A stretch of 64,000 nucleotides of DNA from Hellea sp. (GTDB lineage: Bacteria; Pseudomonadota; Alphaproteobacteria; Caulobacterales; Maricaulaceae): contig JALZWM010000018.1 of NCBI GenBank assembly GCA_023300105.1, positions 18,665-82,664 of the forward strand, in the 5' to 3' direction. Below, piece by piece: positions 48,847 through 58,398 of the stretch. The notes below the pieces were generated by a model. The model had not been told where the DNA came from, ran no database searches, and saw nothing but the letters and a program-made list of their open reading frames with translations. The position numbers and the translations under genes are program-made. The number at the start of each line of letters is the position of its first letter. Positions within the stretch are counted from its first letter, which is position 1.

Positions 48847-51419
48847 GAGGCTACTATATTGATAATCCGCCCGGGAACAACAATGACTTTCCTTACAGTT
48901 AGGCCATCAATTGTGCGGATAACAGCAGGGTCAGCAAGGGCAAGTTTCTCTGCGTCTTCTTTGGAAATATCAGTAGGTACAGTGATTTCGCCGCGGCGCT
49001 TACCGTTAACTTGCAAAGGTAGCGTGACGCTGTCCTCAACCAAAAGGTTTTCATCAACTGCGGGCCAAGGCGCGTGATAACATAGACCTTCTCCTCCAAG
49101 ATGCGCCCAACATTCCTCAGACAAATGCGGCATAAAAGGCGCAATAGCGCGGATGAGCATACCCAGCGCTTCGGCTTTAGCATCATCATTGGCTTGGTAT
49201 TTCTTAAGCGCGTTGGTCAGTTCATAAATTTGCGCGACCGATGTGTTAAAACGAAAGCTCTCAATACCAGATGTGATTTTCGCCATCGCCTTATGCGCAA
49301 AGCGGCGAAGCTCTAAAGCATCGTCTTTGGCATCAGTTGCAACAGACATTGGATTCATTTTAGGGGTTTCGGAGACAAGCGCCCAAACCTTATTGGCAAA
49401 ACGCCACGCGCCAATAACGCCTGCTTCGGTCCATTCGACATCGCGTTCTGGCGGACTATCGGACAGGACAAACCAGCGTGCCACATCTGCGCCGTAACCT
49501 TCGATAATATCATTAGGGTCAACAACATTCTTCTTGGATTTAGACATCTTGATGACATCGCCTTTAGTGATGGTTTTGCCCGTTTCTAAATGGATAAGCT
49601 TACCGTCTTTATCATCAACATCGGCGGGCATAACAAAATTACCATCGGCATCCGTAAAGACTGCATGTGTGACCATGCCTTGCGTAAAGAGCCCTGCGAA
49701 AGGTTCACCGCTGGGAAGGTCAAGTAAACCGCAATCTCTGAGGCCGCGCGTAAAGAAACGCGAATAAAGCAAATGCAGAACGGCATGTTCAATGCCGCCA
49801 ACATATTGATCTACGGGGAGCCAATCAGAGGCGATTTTTTTATCAAAAGGAGCATCGTCGGTATTCCCCCCTGCAAAGCGGGCGAAATACCAAGAGCTAT
49901 CAGCGAAAGTATCAAGCGTATCGGTCTCACGGCGGGCTGCTTTTCCGCAAGTCGGACAATCAACATCTTTAAAAGTCGGGTGACGGTCGAGCGGATTACC
50001 TGGTTTATCAAAATTTATATCATAGGGCAGGGCAACAGGCAGGTCTGCTTCGGGGACAGGCACAACACCGCAATCACCACAATGAATAACGGGAATAGGA
50101 CAACCCCAATAACGTTGACGGCTAACACCCCAATCGCGAAGGCGGTAATTCGTGACGCCTTTACCAAGGTCCATCTCTTCGATTTTAGAAATCGCGGTGG
50201 TGATACCATCAGTCTTGTTAGACCCATTCAAAAACTCTGAATTAAATAATGTGCCTTCACCCGTATAGGCTTCGGTACCAATAGCGTAATTGGCCGCGTC
50301 TTCGCCGTCAGGCAAAACAACAGGCGTAACATCCAAATCATATTTACGCGCAAAATCGAGGTCGCGTTGATCATGAGCTGGACATCCAAAAATAGCGCCT
50401 GTGCCGTAACCCATAAGAACAAAGTTAGCTATCCAAACAGGAAGGGGATGACCTGTGAAAGGGTGCTTAACTTGTAGGCCTGTATCGAAACCCAGTTTTG
50501 GGGCGGTTGCAATGGCTTCTTCCGTTGTTCCGATTTTGGCGCAGTCCACACGAAAACTTTCAACTTCACTGTTTTCCTTTGCCAATACTTTCGTAATTGG
50601 GTGGTCAGGCGAAAGGGCAATAAAACTTGCGCCATATAATGTGTCTGGACGTGTCGTAAAAACTTCGGTGCCAGTATAAATTTTGTCACCAATTACTTTG
50701 TCTCCATCAACCCACTTAAAGCGCATCTCCAAACCTTCAGACTTCCCAATCCAGTTGGCTTGCATGGTTTTTACTTTTTCGGGCCAGCGGTCGAGTGTTT
50801 CTAACCCTTCCAAAAGTTCCTCGGCGTAGTGGGTGATTTTGAAAAACCATTGATCCATATCGCGCTGTTCAACAACCGCGCCGCTGCGCCAGCCTTTGCC
50901 GTCAATGACTTGCTCATTAGCCAGAACCGTATTGTCGACAGGGTCCCAATTGACTTTGGCGGTCTTGCGGTAAACGAGATCATTATCCCAAAACTTTAGG
51001 AACACATTTTGCTGCTGTTTGTAATAGGCCTCATCCGAGGTCGCAAATTCACGTGACCAATCCAGCGCAAAGCCAAGACGGTTTAGCGGCTCTTTCATCG
51101 CTTTGATGTTGCCGTAAGTCCAATCTTTCGGATGACCGCCAATTTCTATCGCCGCGTTTTCCGCTGGCATCCCAAAACTATCCCAGCCCATAGGGTGGAG
51201 GACTTCAAAGCCTTGTGCTTTTTTATAGCGCGCGACGACATCGCCCATCGCGTAATTGCGTACATGGCCCATGTGAATACGGCCAGAGGGGTAGGGGAAC
51301 ATTTCCAGCGCGTAGAATTTTGGCTTCTCGCTATTGTCATCGGCGCGGTAAACATCGCCTTCTGCCCACACCTTTTGCCAGCGGGGTTCAACATTTGCGG
51401 CATTGTAACGTTCGGACAT
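48843..51419 (-). CDS. leuS: Leucyl-tRNA synthetase
   Basis: MFPYPSGRIHMGHVRNYAMGD, KMSKSKKNVVDP. Confidence 0.98.
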   Translation of the reverse strand: MSERYNAANVEPRWQKVWAEGDVYRADDNSEKPKFYALEMFPYPSGRIHMGHVRNYAMGDVVARYKKAQGFEVLHPMGWDSFGMPAENAAIEIGGHPKDWTYGNIKAMKEPLNRLGFALDWSREFATSDEAYYKQQQNVFLKFWDNDLVYRKTAKVNWDPVDNTVLANEQVIDGKGWRSGAVVEQRDMDQWFFKITHYAEELLEGLETLDRWPEKVKTMQANWIGKSEGLEMRFKWVDGDKVIGDKIYTGTEVFTTRPDTLYGASFIALSPDHPITKVLAKENSEVESFRVDCAKIGTTEEAIATAPKLGFDTGLQVKHPFTGHPLPVWIANFVLMGYGTGAIFGCPAHDQRDLDFARKYDLDVTPVVLPDGEDAANYAIGTEAYTGEGTLFNSEFLNGSNKTDGITTAISKIEEMDLGKGVTNYRLRDWGVSRQRYWGCPIPVIHCGDCGVVPVPEADLPVALPYDINFDKPGNPLDRHPTFKDVDCPTCGKAARRETDTLDTFADSSWYFARFAGGNTDDAPFDKKIASDWLPVDQYVGGIEHAVLHLLYSRFFTRGLRDCGLLDLPSGEPFAGLFTQGMVTHAVFTDADGNFVMPADVDDKDGKLIHLETGKTITKGDVIKMSKSKKNVVDPNDIIEGYGADVARWFVLSDSPPERDVEWTEAGVIGAWRFANKVWALVSETPKMNPMSVATDAKDDALELRRFAHKAMAKITSGIESFRFNTSVAQIYELTNALKKYQANDDAKAEALGMLIRAIAPFMPHLSEECWAHLGGEGLCYHAPWPAVDENLLVEDSVTLPLQVNGKRRGEITVPTDISKEDAEKLALADPAVIRTIDGLTVRKVIVVPGRIINIVAS

Positions 51420-51425
51420 GAAAAA

Positions 51426-51452
51426 AGCGGCCTTAATTAAATTAAAGCCGCT
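51426..51452 (-). terminator. Hairpin AGCGGCTTTAAT-TTA-ATTAAGGCCGCT followed by T6, ending 1 nt before the leuS ATG
   Basis: 12-bp arms with one G.T pair and T-tract on the minus strand. Confidence 0.8.
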
Positions 51453-51482
51453 CTATAGCAGAGTCAGTATTTGAGGCTAGCT

Positions 51483-51941
51483 TTATTGCGCGTCAACAGT
51501 CGCGATATAAAGTTGACGGGCACGTGTTAGAATTGCGTTTTCAATCTGGCGGGCTGTATCGGCATCAATTGCTGCATCATCCCAGCCGCTGGCTGTACGG
51601 GTTTGCTTGAAAATCGAGGCCTTAAGTGCGTCAGCGCGAAGATTTGTATCTAGTATAAAGACATTCGCTTTGAATCTTTCTTGGGGCGCTTCAGCCGAAG
51701 CATACCAATCTGTGACAATAACGCCGCCAAAAGGGTCGACCTGATCTAGAGGCATAAAGTTTAAGGTCTCTAGAGTTGCGCGCCAAAGAAAAGAGTTTAC
51801 GCCTATGTTTGGTGTTTGGGTTGCGACGGCTCTTTCAGCGCGAGCTTTGTTTTTACCTATCCCAAGTGAACTGCACCCTATCAAAAGGGTTGCGGCCATA
51901 AAGGTTGAAACGAAAAAGGCTGGCATGCGGATGGTCGGCAT
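51483..51941 (-). CDS. DUF3576 lipoprotein (ORF extends to 51983; likely start MPTIRMPAFF at 51941)
   Basis: Lipobox LLIGCSSLG; DUF3576-like body; adjacent to leuS. Confidence 0.83.
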   Translation of the reverse strand: MPTIRMPAFFVSTFMAATLLIGCSSLGIGKNKARAERAVATQTPNIGVNSFLWRATLETLNFMPLDQVDPFGGVIVTDWYASAEAPQERFKANVFILDTNLRADALKASIFKQTRTASGWDDAAIDADTARQIENAILTRARQLYIATVDAQ

Positions 51942-52160
51942 AGGGGACTCCAAAATTGCACTGGGTGCATAATCATAGTTCAAATCAGTTGAGGGGTTAT
52001 AGCACCAAAAACGCGGCGGGCTAGCCTTACTATGTGGAAATAATAAGTCTTAAATTGGCTAAAAACCGCAGTAAACCTACGATTTAAAAGATTTGTTAAC
52101 CATTTTTTAGGAAGCGCAAGTGATTACAAAGGCAATGGTGCGGGAATTTCTACCTGTACA

Positions 52161-54017
52161 GTGGAGTTTGTAATGTCACTCATCTTGAACGGCAAAACCT
52201 ATGTGGTCCCTTTGGTTATTTTGGGCTTAGGGGTGATGACTGTTGCGAGCGCGCAAACCAGCACTTCCCCTTTTGCGAATAAAGTTAAGAAAAAAGCTTG
52301 GGAAACAGCCGCGCCTTCTGTGCCGACACCCTCAACTTCTCAATATAATAATCCATTCAAACCCACGGCAAACCAAATTCCGAGCCAAATTCCAAGTCAA
52401 ACTTTACCTGTGAGATCACCTCACACAAATTCATCTTACACACCTGATTCTTCAGTACCAAATCCGCGCGCCTATAATTATCAAACACCTGCTTCTAATG
52501 CGCCACAAATATTTTCAGACCAGGATTTTTCACAGACAGAAGATTATAGTTTTGCACCGCAGGGTTCGCCTTATCAAAATTCTAAATTTCAAAACCGCTC
52601 TGGATCACAAACATACTCTGATCAAAATTCAACAAGTCCCGCTCCGCAAAGCGGCGCTTATTACCCAGGACGCTCTCAGGCGCCTTACCCGCAAAATACT
52701 AAGACGCAATATCAAGGTGCGAGTACTGGATCTACTGGATATGATAGAGGATATGGTCAACCGTCTCAGCAAGGTAGATCGCAGGCTAGGCAACAAGCGG
52801 GACAGCAAAATTATGCTAAAGGAAGTTGGATTGACCGTTTAGGGTTAAAAAAATGGAAGACCACACTTTCCGGCGCTTTAAGACTGGGTGCGGCCGCGAC
52901 AGACCGCGAGGAAACCGACCGCGATGGATGGAATGAAGATTTTATTGGTGATGGCCGCGTTACATTTGAAGCCAGCGCTATTACGGCTGGTGGTTTAGAA
53001 TATGGGATTAACCTAGAAGCTCGGGCTCAATATGATAGGTACCGCCGCGGTTTTGGAGGTTTGGTAGGAGATTGTGCGCCAGATATAGCGGGTTGCGCCT
53101 CTGTAGATATTAATGGCACGCCAACGGCTTTGCGGGGACATACATCACAATTTTATACTTCTGGCGCTGATAACGCAGATGACTTCGAAGCAGAGCTTGA
53201 GGGGGCTTATATCTTTTTGCGATCTGCTTATGGCGATGTGACTGTTGGCCGTGATGACGGAGCGGCTTACCTTTTCTCACTTGGCGCGCCGACATTACTT
53301 GCGGTAAATGCCTCAAACTCACCTGTCGATTATACAGGTCTGGACAGTGTTAAAACGGTCAATGATGCGTCTGGTTTTGCTGAAAAAGTAACTTATACCT
53401 CACCGCGCTTGCTAGGGGATCAAATTGGCGTAGGCGTTCAGCTCGGATTGAGTTATGCGCCTAATGCACGCGCTTGCGGCGTTGATTATTGTGTTCGCAG
53501 TAATGGGTCGGATGAAAGCGGCGCGTTCTCACCAGACCTGGATGATGTTTTCGAAGTTGGCCTATCTCTTGACCGTAAGTTTGCAAATGGCCTCGAAGTC
53601 GAAGCCACAGGGACTTATGCAATCGCGTCTGAGCAAAGCGGCCTTGAAGCCTTTGATGATCTTTCTGCTTATAATGCGGGTATTGAAATTAAGCTTTCTG
53701 ACTGGACTGTCGGTGGATCGTACCTTCAAAGTAATAACGGTCTTAATGATGGTGATTACACAGCTTGGGACGCAGGAATTACATGGAAACCGTCCAAGAT
53801 TGGATTTTCCGCCAGCTATGGCTACGCCGAAGATGAAAACATCAACCTCACATCTGATCAAATTGTTGCGGGAATTAGTTATGAGTTTGACCGCTTCACG
53901 CTCGGAACAGGCGTTCAATATATAGAACGCACAGTCCCAATCGCGACAGGCCTTGTTGTGGGCGAAGAGACAGAAAAAGCGACGGCCATATTTGTCGAGG
54001 GAGGCTTTACGTTCTAG
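52161..54017 (+). CDS. Outer-membrane porin with about 200-aa disordered Q/P/S-rich N-terminal segment
   Basis: Signal peptide ending VASAQ; C-terminal beta-strands ending FVEGGFTF; porin-like GGLEYGINLEARAQYD and GAYIFLRSAYGDVTVGRDDG. Confidence 0.85.
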   Translation: MEFVMSLILNGKTYVVPLVILGLGVMTVASAQTSTSPFANKVKKKAWETAAPSVPTPSTSQYNNPFKPTANQIPSQIPSQTLPVRSPHTNSSYTPDSSVPNPRAYNYQTPASNAPQIFSDQDFSQTEDYSFAPQGSPYQNSKFQNRSGSQTYSDQNSTSPAPQSGAYYPGRSQAPYPQNTKTQYQGASTGSTGYDRGYGQPSQQGRSQARQQAGQQNYAKGSWIDRLGLKKWKTTLSGALRLGAAATDREETDRDGWNEDFIGDGRVTFEASAITAGGLEYGINLEARAQYDRYRRGFGGLVGDCAPDIAGCASVDINGTPTALRGHTSQFYTSGADNADDFEAELEGAYIFLRSAYGDVTVGRDDGAAYLFSLGAPTLLAVNASNSPVDYTGLDSVKTVNDASGFAEKVTYTSPRLLGDQIGVGVQLGLSYAPNARACGVDYCVRSNGSDESGAFSPDLDDVFEVGLSLDRKFANGLEVEATGTYAIASEQSGLEAFDDLSAYNAGIEIKLSDWTVGGSYLQSNNGLNDGDYTAWDAGITWKPSKIGFSASYGYAEDENINLTSDQIVAGISYEFDRFTLGTGVQYIERTVPIATGLVVGEETEKATAIFVEGGFTF

Positions 54018-54211
54018 TAGAGAGTCTATCTCTGTGTCTTGGTATTGGGTTAGAGGCTATTTCAAATCTGTACTTTAATGTGTTGGCCACTTCTGTGTTC
54101 AAATGGACGAACATAATATAAGCTAAGCCCTTTGAGATAATACTTATACGTTGAGTTTTTACCTCAGATTCGTTTTGAAAAATGACTAGCCTATGGCTTG
54201 TCATTCTCTGT

Positions 54212-54240
54212 TTGACATCTTTTCTCTTGCCGCTTATACG
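54212..54240 (+). promoter_or_regulatory. Sigma70-like promoter TTGACA-N17-TATACG
   Basis: Perfect -35 hexamer, 17-bp spacer, TATACG -10. Confidence 0.5.
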
Positions 54241-54451
54241 CCCTGCAAATCCGCGCAGTATTATCCTGCGCTCTGACCTGTGCGACAGCTCCTGCCTTTG
54301 TTTTAAAAGCCTGAGAACGATGCAGGCGGGGTCCTCTGGTCGACGTTATCGTTCACCGGGGCATTTAGTGCTATGCGGAGCATATAAATCATACGCTGTA
54401 TTGATTTAAACGAATGCTGAAACCGGAAGTTTCAGATGACAAAGGAAAACG

Positions 54452-56065
54452 ATGTTCGAAGCTCTTGGTGATAAACTTAGTGGTGTCTTTGACAACCTCA
54501 CGGGACGCGGCGCGCTTTCCGAAAAGGATGTTACCGCTGCTATGCGCGAAATTCGTGTCGCCCTGCTTGAAGCTGATGTTGCTCTACCCGTTGTTAAAGA
54601 ATTTATCGAGCGCATTAAAGTTGAATCTGTTGGCGAGAAGGTCATCAAATCGGTTAAGCCCGGCCAGCAAATTGTTAAAATCGTTCATGACGGGCTTGTT
54701 GATATGCTCGGCGGAACGCTCTCTGAAGATGAAGGCGATATTGAAAAAGCGGCTGTAAGTTCACAACTCAATATATCTGGCCGCCCACCAGTTGCTATTT
54801 TGATGGCAGGCCTTCAAGGCTCGGGTAAAACAACATCGACTGGTAAAATTGGCAAGTTTTTAAAAGAACAAGGTAAGCGCAAAGTCTTGCTTGCTTCACT
54901 TGATACAAACCGCCCTGCCGCGATGGAACAGCTGGGCATGCTCGCGGAGCAAATAGGCACAGGCTTTCTACCTATAGTTAAAGGGCAGTCTGCCCTGGAT
55001 ATTGCCAAGCGCGCGATGAATGAAGGCGCAAAGGGTGGCTATGATGTTGTCTTTCTTGATACTGCTGGCCGAACAACAATTAATGATGAATTGATGGATG
55101 AAGTCGCAGCTATCGCCGAAGCGACCAATCCCATTGAAACACTTTTGGTCGCTGATGCTTTAACAGGACAAGACGCGGTTGAAACAGCGAAACGCTTTCA
55201 TGCGCGTCTGCCTCTGACTGGACTTGTACTGACGCGCATTGACGGCGATGGCCGCGGCGGCGCGGCGCTTTCTATGCGCGCGGTAACTGGCCTGCCTATT
55301 AAATTCCTCGGGATTGGCGAGAAGCTTGACGCGCTCGAAGCTTTTGACGCACAAAGGCTGGCAGGGCGTATTCTCGGCCAGGGTGATATTGTCTCCCTTG
55401 TCGAAAAAGCCTCTAAGGTTATCGATGAAAAAGAAGCAGAACGCGTTGCCAAGAAAATGGAAAAGGGCACGTTCGATTTGGACGACCTTGGAAAACAGCT
55501 TGGCCAAATGGAAAAAATGGGCGGCATGGGCGGCCTGATGAAATTAATGCCCGGTATGGGAAAAATGAAAAAGCAGCTTGATGCGGCTGGTGGAATTGAT
55601 GATCGCCTCTTAAAACAACAACAAGCTATTATCCTGTCTATGACGCCGCAGGAGCGAAAGAAACCTGACCTTCTCAAGGCGTCTCGCAAAAAACGTATTG
55701 CGGCGGGCGCGGGCATGTCCGTTCAAGAAGTGAATAAGCTTTTGAAGATGCACCGTCAGATGGCTGACATGATGAAGAAAATGGGCAAAGGCGGCATGGC
55801 CAATATGATGGCGCAAATGGGCGGTATGACTGGTATGCCAAAAATGCCTCAGGGCATGAGTGGTAAAGGCGGGGGAACGGGCGGCATGCCTAATCCAGCA
55901 GATATGGATCCTGCGATGCTTGAAGAGCTTAAGAAACAAATGGGCAGTATGCCTGGCCTTGGTAAAGGAGGAATCCCGAGTATTGGAGGGCTGCCTGGAC
56001 TGGGTGGCGGCATGCCAAAACTCCCTGGTATTGGCGGGCTCCCCTTTGGGAAGAAGAAGAAATAA
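54452..56065 (+). CDS. ffh: Signal recognition particle protein Ffh
   Basis: GLQGSGKTTSTGKIGKFL, DTAGRTTINDELMDE, Met/Gly-rich M domain. Confidence 0.98.
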   Translation: MFEALGDKLSGVFDNLTGRGALSEKDVTAAMREIRVALLEADVALPVVKEFIERIKVESVGEKVIKSVKPGQQIVKIVHDGLVDMLGGTLSEDEGDIEKAAVSSQLNISGRPPVAILMAGLQGSGKTTSTGKIGKFLKEQGKRKVLLASLDTNRPAAMEQLGMLAEQIGTGFLPIVKGQSALDIAKRAMNEGAKGGYDVVFLDTAGRTTINDELMDEVAAIAEATNPIETLLVADALTGQDAVETAKRFHARLPLTGLVLTRIDGDGRGGAALSMRAVTGLPIKFLGIGEKLDALEAFDAQRLAGRILGQGDIVSLVEKASKVIDEKEAERVAKKMEKGTFDLDDLGKQLGQMEKMGGMGGLMKLMPGMGKMKKQLDAAGGIDDRLLKQQQAIILSMTPQERKKPDLLKASRKKRIAAGAGMSVQEVNKLLKMHRQMADMMKKMGKGGMANMMAQMGGMTGMPKMPQGMSGKGGGTGGMPNPADMDPAMLEELKKQMGSMPGLGKGGIPSIGGLPGLGGGMPKLPGIGGLPFGKKKK

Positions 56066-56125
56066 CAACTACCAAAATAACTGACTTGAACATAAATTGA
56101 ATTGCTAGATTAAAAGGAAAATATC

Positions 56126-56659
56126 ATGGCACTTAAACTAAGACTGGCCCGTCACGGCGCTAAAAAACGTCCTTACTACCGTATCGTAATCGCGGATTCA
56201 CGCGCACCACGTGATGGTCGTTTCATTGAAATTGTTGGCCGTTACAATCCAATGCTTCCAAAAGACAACGCAGATCGCGTACAACTTGATCTAGACAAAT
56301 GTAAAGAGTGGCTCGGCAAGGGCGCGCGCCCAACTGACCGCGTAGCCCGTTTCCTAGCCGCTGCTGGTATCTGGGAATGGAAAGCTGGCAATAACCCGCA
56401 AAAAGGTGAGCCGGGTGCCAAAGCCAAGCAACTTGTTATCGACCGCGTTGGTAAAGAAGAAGCCCGCGTAATCCGTGAAGCAGAAGCTAAAGAAGCTGCG
56501 GCAGAAGCGAAGAAAGCTGCTGATGAGGCTGAGAAGGCCGCTAAGGAAGCTGAAAAAGAAGCCGCTAAGGCTGCTAAAGAAGCACCTGTTGAAGCCGCTG
56601 CAGAAGAAGCTCCTGCTGAAGCTACGCCAACCGCTGAAGAGACACCGACTGAAGGTTAG
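56126..56659 (+). CDS. rpsP: 30S ribosomal protein S16 with long Ala/Glu/Lys-rich C-terminal extension
   Basis: [31 protein letters not shown]. Confidence 0.98.
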   Translation: MALKLRLARHGAKKRPYYRIVIADSRAPRDGRFIEIVGRYNPMLPKDNADRVQLDLDKCKEWLGKGARPTDRVARFLAAAGIWEWKAGNNPQKGEPGAKAKQLVIDRVGKEEARVIREAEAKEAAAEAKKAADEAEKAAKEAEKEAAKAAKEAPVEAAAEEAPAEATPTAEETPTEG

Positions 56660-56675
56660 TCTCTTACGATATTTA

Positions 56676-56706
56676 AAAAGCCGGAGACAAACCCTCCGGT
56701 TTTTTT
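56676..56706 (+). terminator. Intrinsic terminator CCGGAG-N7-CTCCGG-TTTTTTT after rpsP
   Basis: GC stem with T-tract. Confidence 0.9.
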
Positions 56707-56722
56707 ATGCCTAGATTTTGGT

Positions 56723-56938
56723 TTAGCCGCGACCAGTTTCAAGACCCAAGACATTCACCAAATGCACTAGTAACATAAAGCCTGTTGCAATAGCGGCGAG
56801 GCTGACGATTATCCATGGAATCATGCGCGTTTTAAGTTCATCGTGTTTTTTAAAATGCAGACGAAACCCTAAAATTCCAAAAAAAATACAAGCAGCAAGC
56901 CCAATACTTGTTAACAATAAATCATCCGAAGGCGTCAT
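56723..56938 (-). CDS. Small two-TM hypothetical membrane protein (likely start MTPSDD at 56938)
   Basis: Two hydrophobic helices; avoids overlap with the upstream GT gene. Confidence 0.6.
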   Translation of the reverse strand: MTPSDDLLLTSIGLAACIFFGILGFRLHFKKHDELKTRMIPWIIVSLAAIATGFMLLVHLVNVLGLETGRG

Positions 56939-56951
56939 AATAAAAGCGTGT

Positions 56952-58364
56952 CTACATAGTGGGGGGTAATGATCGGCCTTTAACACCATGGTTTGTTTTG
57001 TGCCAGAAGAAAGGTTGTGTTCCTAACTCCCATAATGCGTGAACAGTTGGCGGAAAAAGTGCTAGCCAATAAAGCGGCATCGCTAAAACAGAGAATATCA
57101 ACCTGTGCTGATTTGATCGTACTGCCCCCATAATCGCAATAAGAATTCCTGCGAAGTAGCTAAAACCAAGAGTTACTACAAAAATAATGGGGACATAGAC
57201 AGAAGATGTCTGGAGGTATTGATGTGCCATTACCCAAATCAAAAAGAGGAGAATAGGCAAATGAAACATCGCATTTAATAATGTTAACCCAACCGTTAAC
57301 TGTAAGATAAAAAAACGTTTTAAGCCCTGTTGTCCTGCGGGCGCAAAGGGTTTACGCATATGGACAAGCCACGTCTGCATGTACCCCTTAATCCATCTTA
57401 AGCGTTGATAATGCCAGCCACGCCAAGAGCTAACTGCTTCTTCTCCTGTTGGTATATTAATATAGCCAAAGTTCCAACCTTTGGCAGCTAAGCGAAAACT
57501 TAAGTCAGCATCTTCAGTCACATTATATGAATCCCATCTGCCACCAATTTCGTCCAAAGCCTGTCTGCGGAGATGGTTACTCGTTCCACCTAATGGAAAA
57601 GGTAAATTTGCGGTGACTAGAAATGGAATCCAGACATGAAAGAGCGCGCTGTATTCAAGAGCGAATTGCCGTGTCAGCCAATTTTCATCTGCGTTGAGGT
57701 AATTTAAAGGCGCTTGTATCGCGCCAAGTTTCAAATCATCGGCAAAAGCTTTTGCCGCGAATTTTAATTGAGTCGGATGCGGGATATCTTCAGCATCATA
57801 AATTGTAACTAAGTCTCCCTTTGCCTCTAGCATGGCATAGTTTAATGCACGGGGTTTTGTTTGAGGTACGCCTTTAGGTACAATAATTAATTTAAAGGGT
57901 GGCCGTATAAATTGTTTTACCTCCGAGATGGTAGTTGGATCGATCGATTCGCAAATCATCAAAATTTCTATACGCTCAAGTGGATAGTCAATATTCTCTA
58001 AGGCTTGCATAAGCTGTTCAACCATATGGGATTCACGAAAAAGGGGAACAAGAACCGTATAAAATGGCCAAACTGACGGATTTGAAATAATATCAGTTTT
58101 TGGTTTGGAGGTAATGGTGGCTATTATTTTTAAAATTGCATGAGTAAAACATATTACGGCTATGCTTATCGAGATTAAAAGCATTGCGATGTAAACGGAC
58201 GCCTGAACACAGAAAGCAAAAACTGCTAATAATAAAAGAAAAAACACTATCCAAGTAAGTTTAGATATCGGGCTATTAGCATAGCCAATTTCTGCCTTTT
58301 CCTCAAAGTTTAGCATCCCATACCTCCCGTGAGTTAAACTGGTGGAGAAAATCATTAAACGCAA
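56952..58364 (-). CDS. Glycosyltransferase family 2, processive membrane type (cellulose-synthase-like)
   Basis: TKPRALNYAMLEAKGDLVTIYDAEDIPHP, TEDADLSFRLA, QRLRWIKGYMQTW (QxxRW). Confidence 0.92.
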   Translation of the reverse strand: MRLMIFSTSLTHGRYGMLNFEEKAEIGYANSPISKLTWIVFFLLLLAVFAFCVQASVYIAMLLISISIAVICFTHAILKIIATITSKPKTDIISNPSVWPFYTVLVPLFRESHMVEQLMQALENIDYPLERIEILMICESIDPTTISEVKQFIRPPFKLIIVPKGVPQTKPRALNYAMLEAKGDLVTIYDAEDIPHPTQLKFAAKAFADDLKLGAIQAPLNYLNADENWLTRQFALEYSALFHVWIPFLVTANLPFPLGGTSNHLRRQALDEIGGRWDSYNVTEDADLSFRLAAKGWNFGYINIPTGEEAVSSWRGWHYQRLRWIKGYMQTWLVHMRKPFAPAGQQGLKRFFILQLTVGLTLLNAMFHLPILLFLIWVMAHQYLQTSSVYVPIIFVVTLGFSYFAGILIAIMGAVRSNQHRLIFSVLAMPLYWLALFPPTVHALWELGTQPFFWHKTNHGVKGRSLPPTM

Positions 58365-58398
58365 TTATTTTTTGAAAGACTTGAAAGTATCCTTTGGA

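Noticed and set aside
48859-51440. Many overlapping ORFs on both strands across leuS (e.g. 49773-50240, 51132-51440)
   Set aside because: Shadow ORFs of a well-conserved LeuS; no independent support.
54182-54409. 75-aa ORF upstream of ffh
   Set aside because: No recognisable family and poor composition; it overlaps the promoter and hairpins, so a leader or RNA is more plausible, though not excluded.
54018-54451. SRP 4.5S RNA, tmRNA or RNase P RNA next to ffh
   Set aside because: No GGTC..GGAAGGAAGCAGCC SRP motif, no T-loop GTTCRANYC and no RNase P conserved blocks were found.
55198-56068. Antisense ORFs 55160-55507, 55198-55716 and 55610-56068
   Set aside because: Antisense to Ffh; proline/arginine/histidine-rich composition is an artefact of GC-rich Gly/Met codons on the sense strand.
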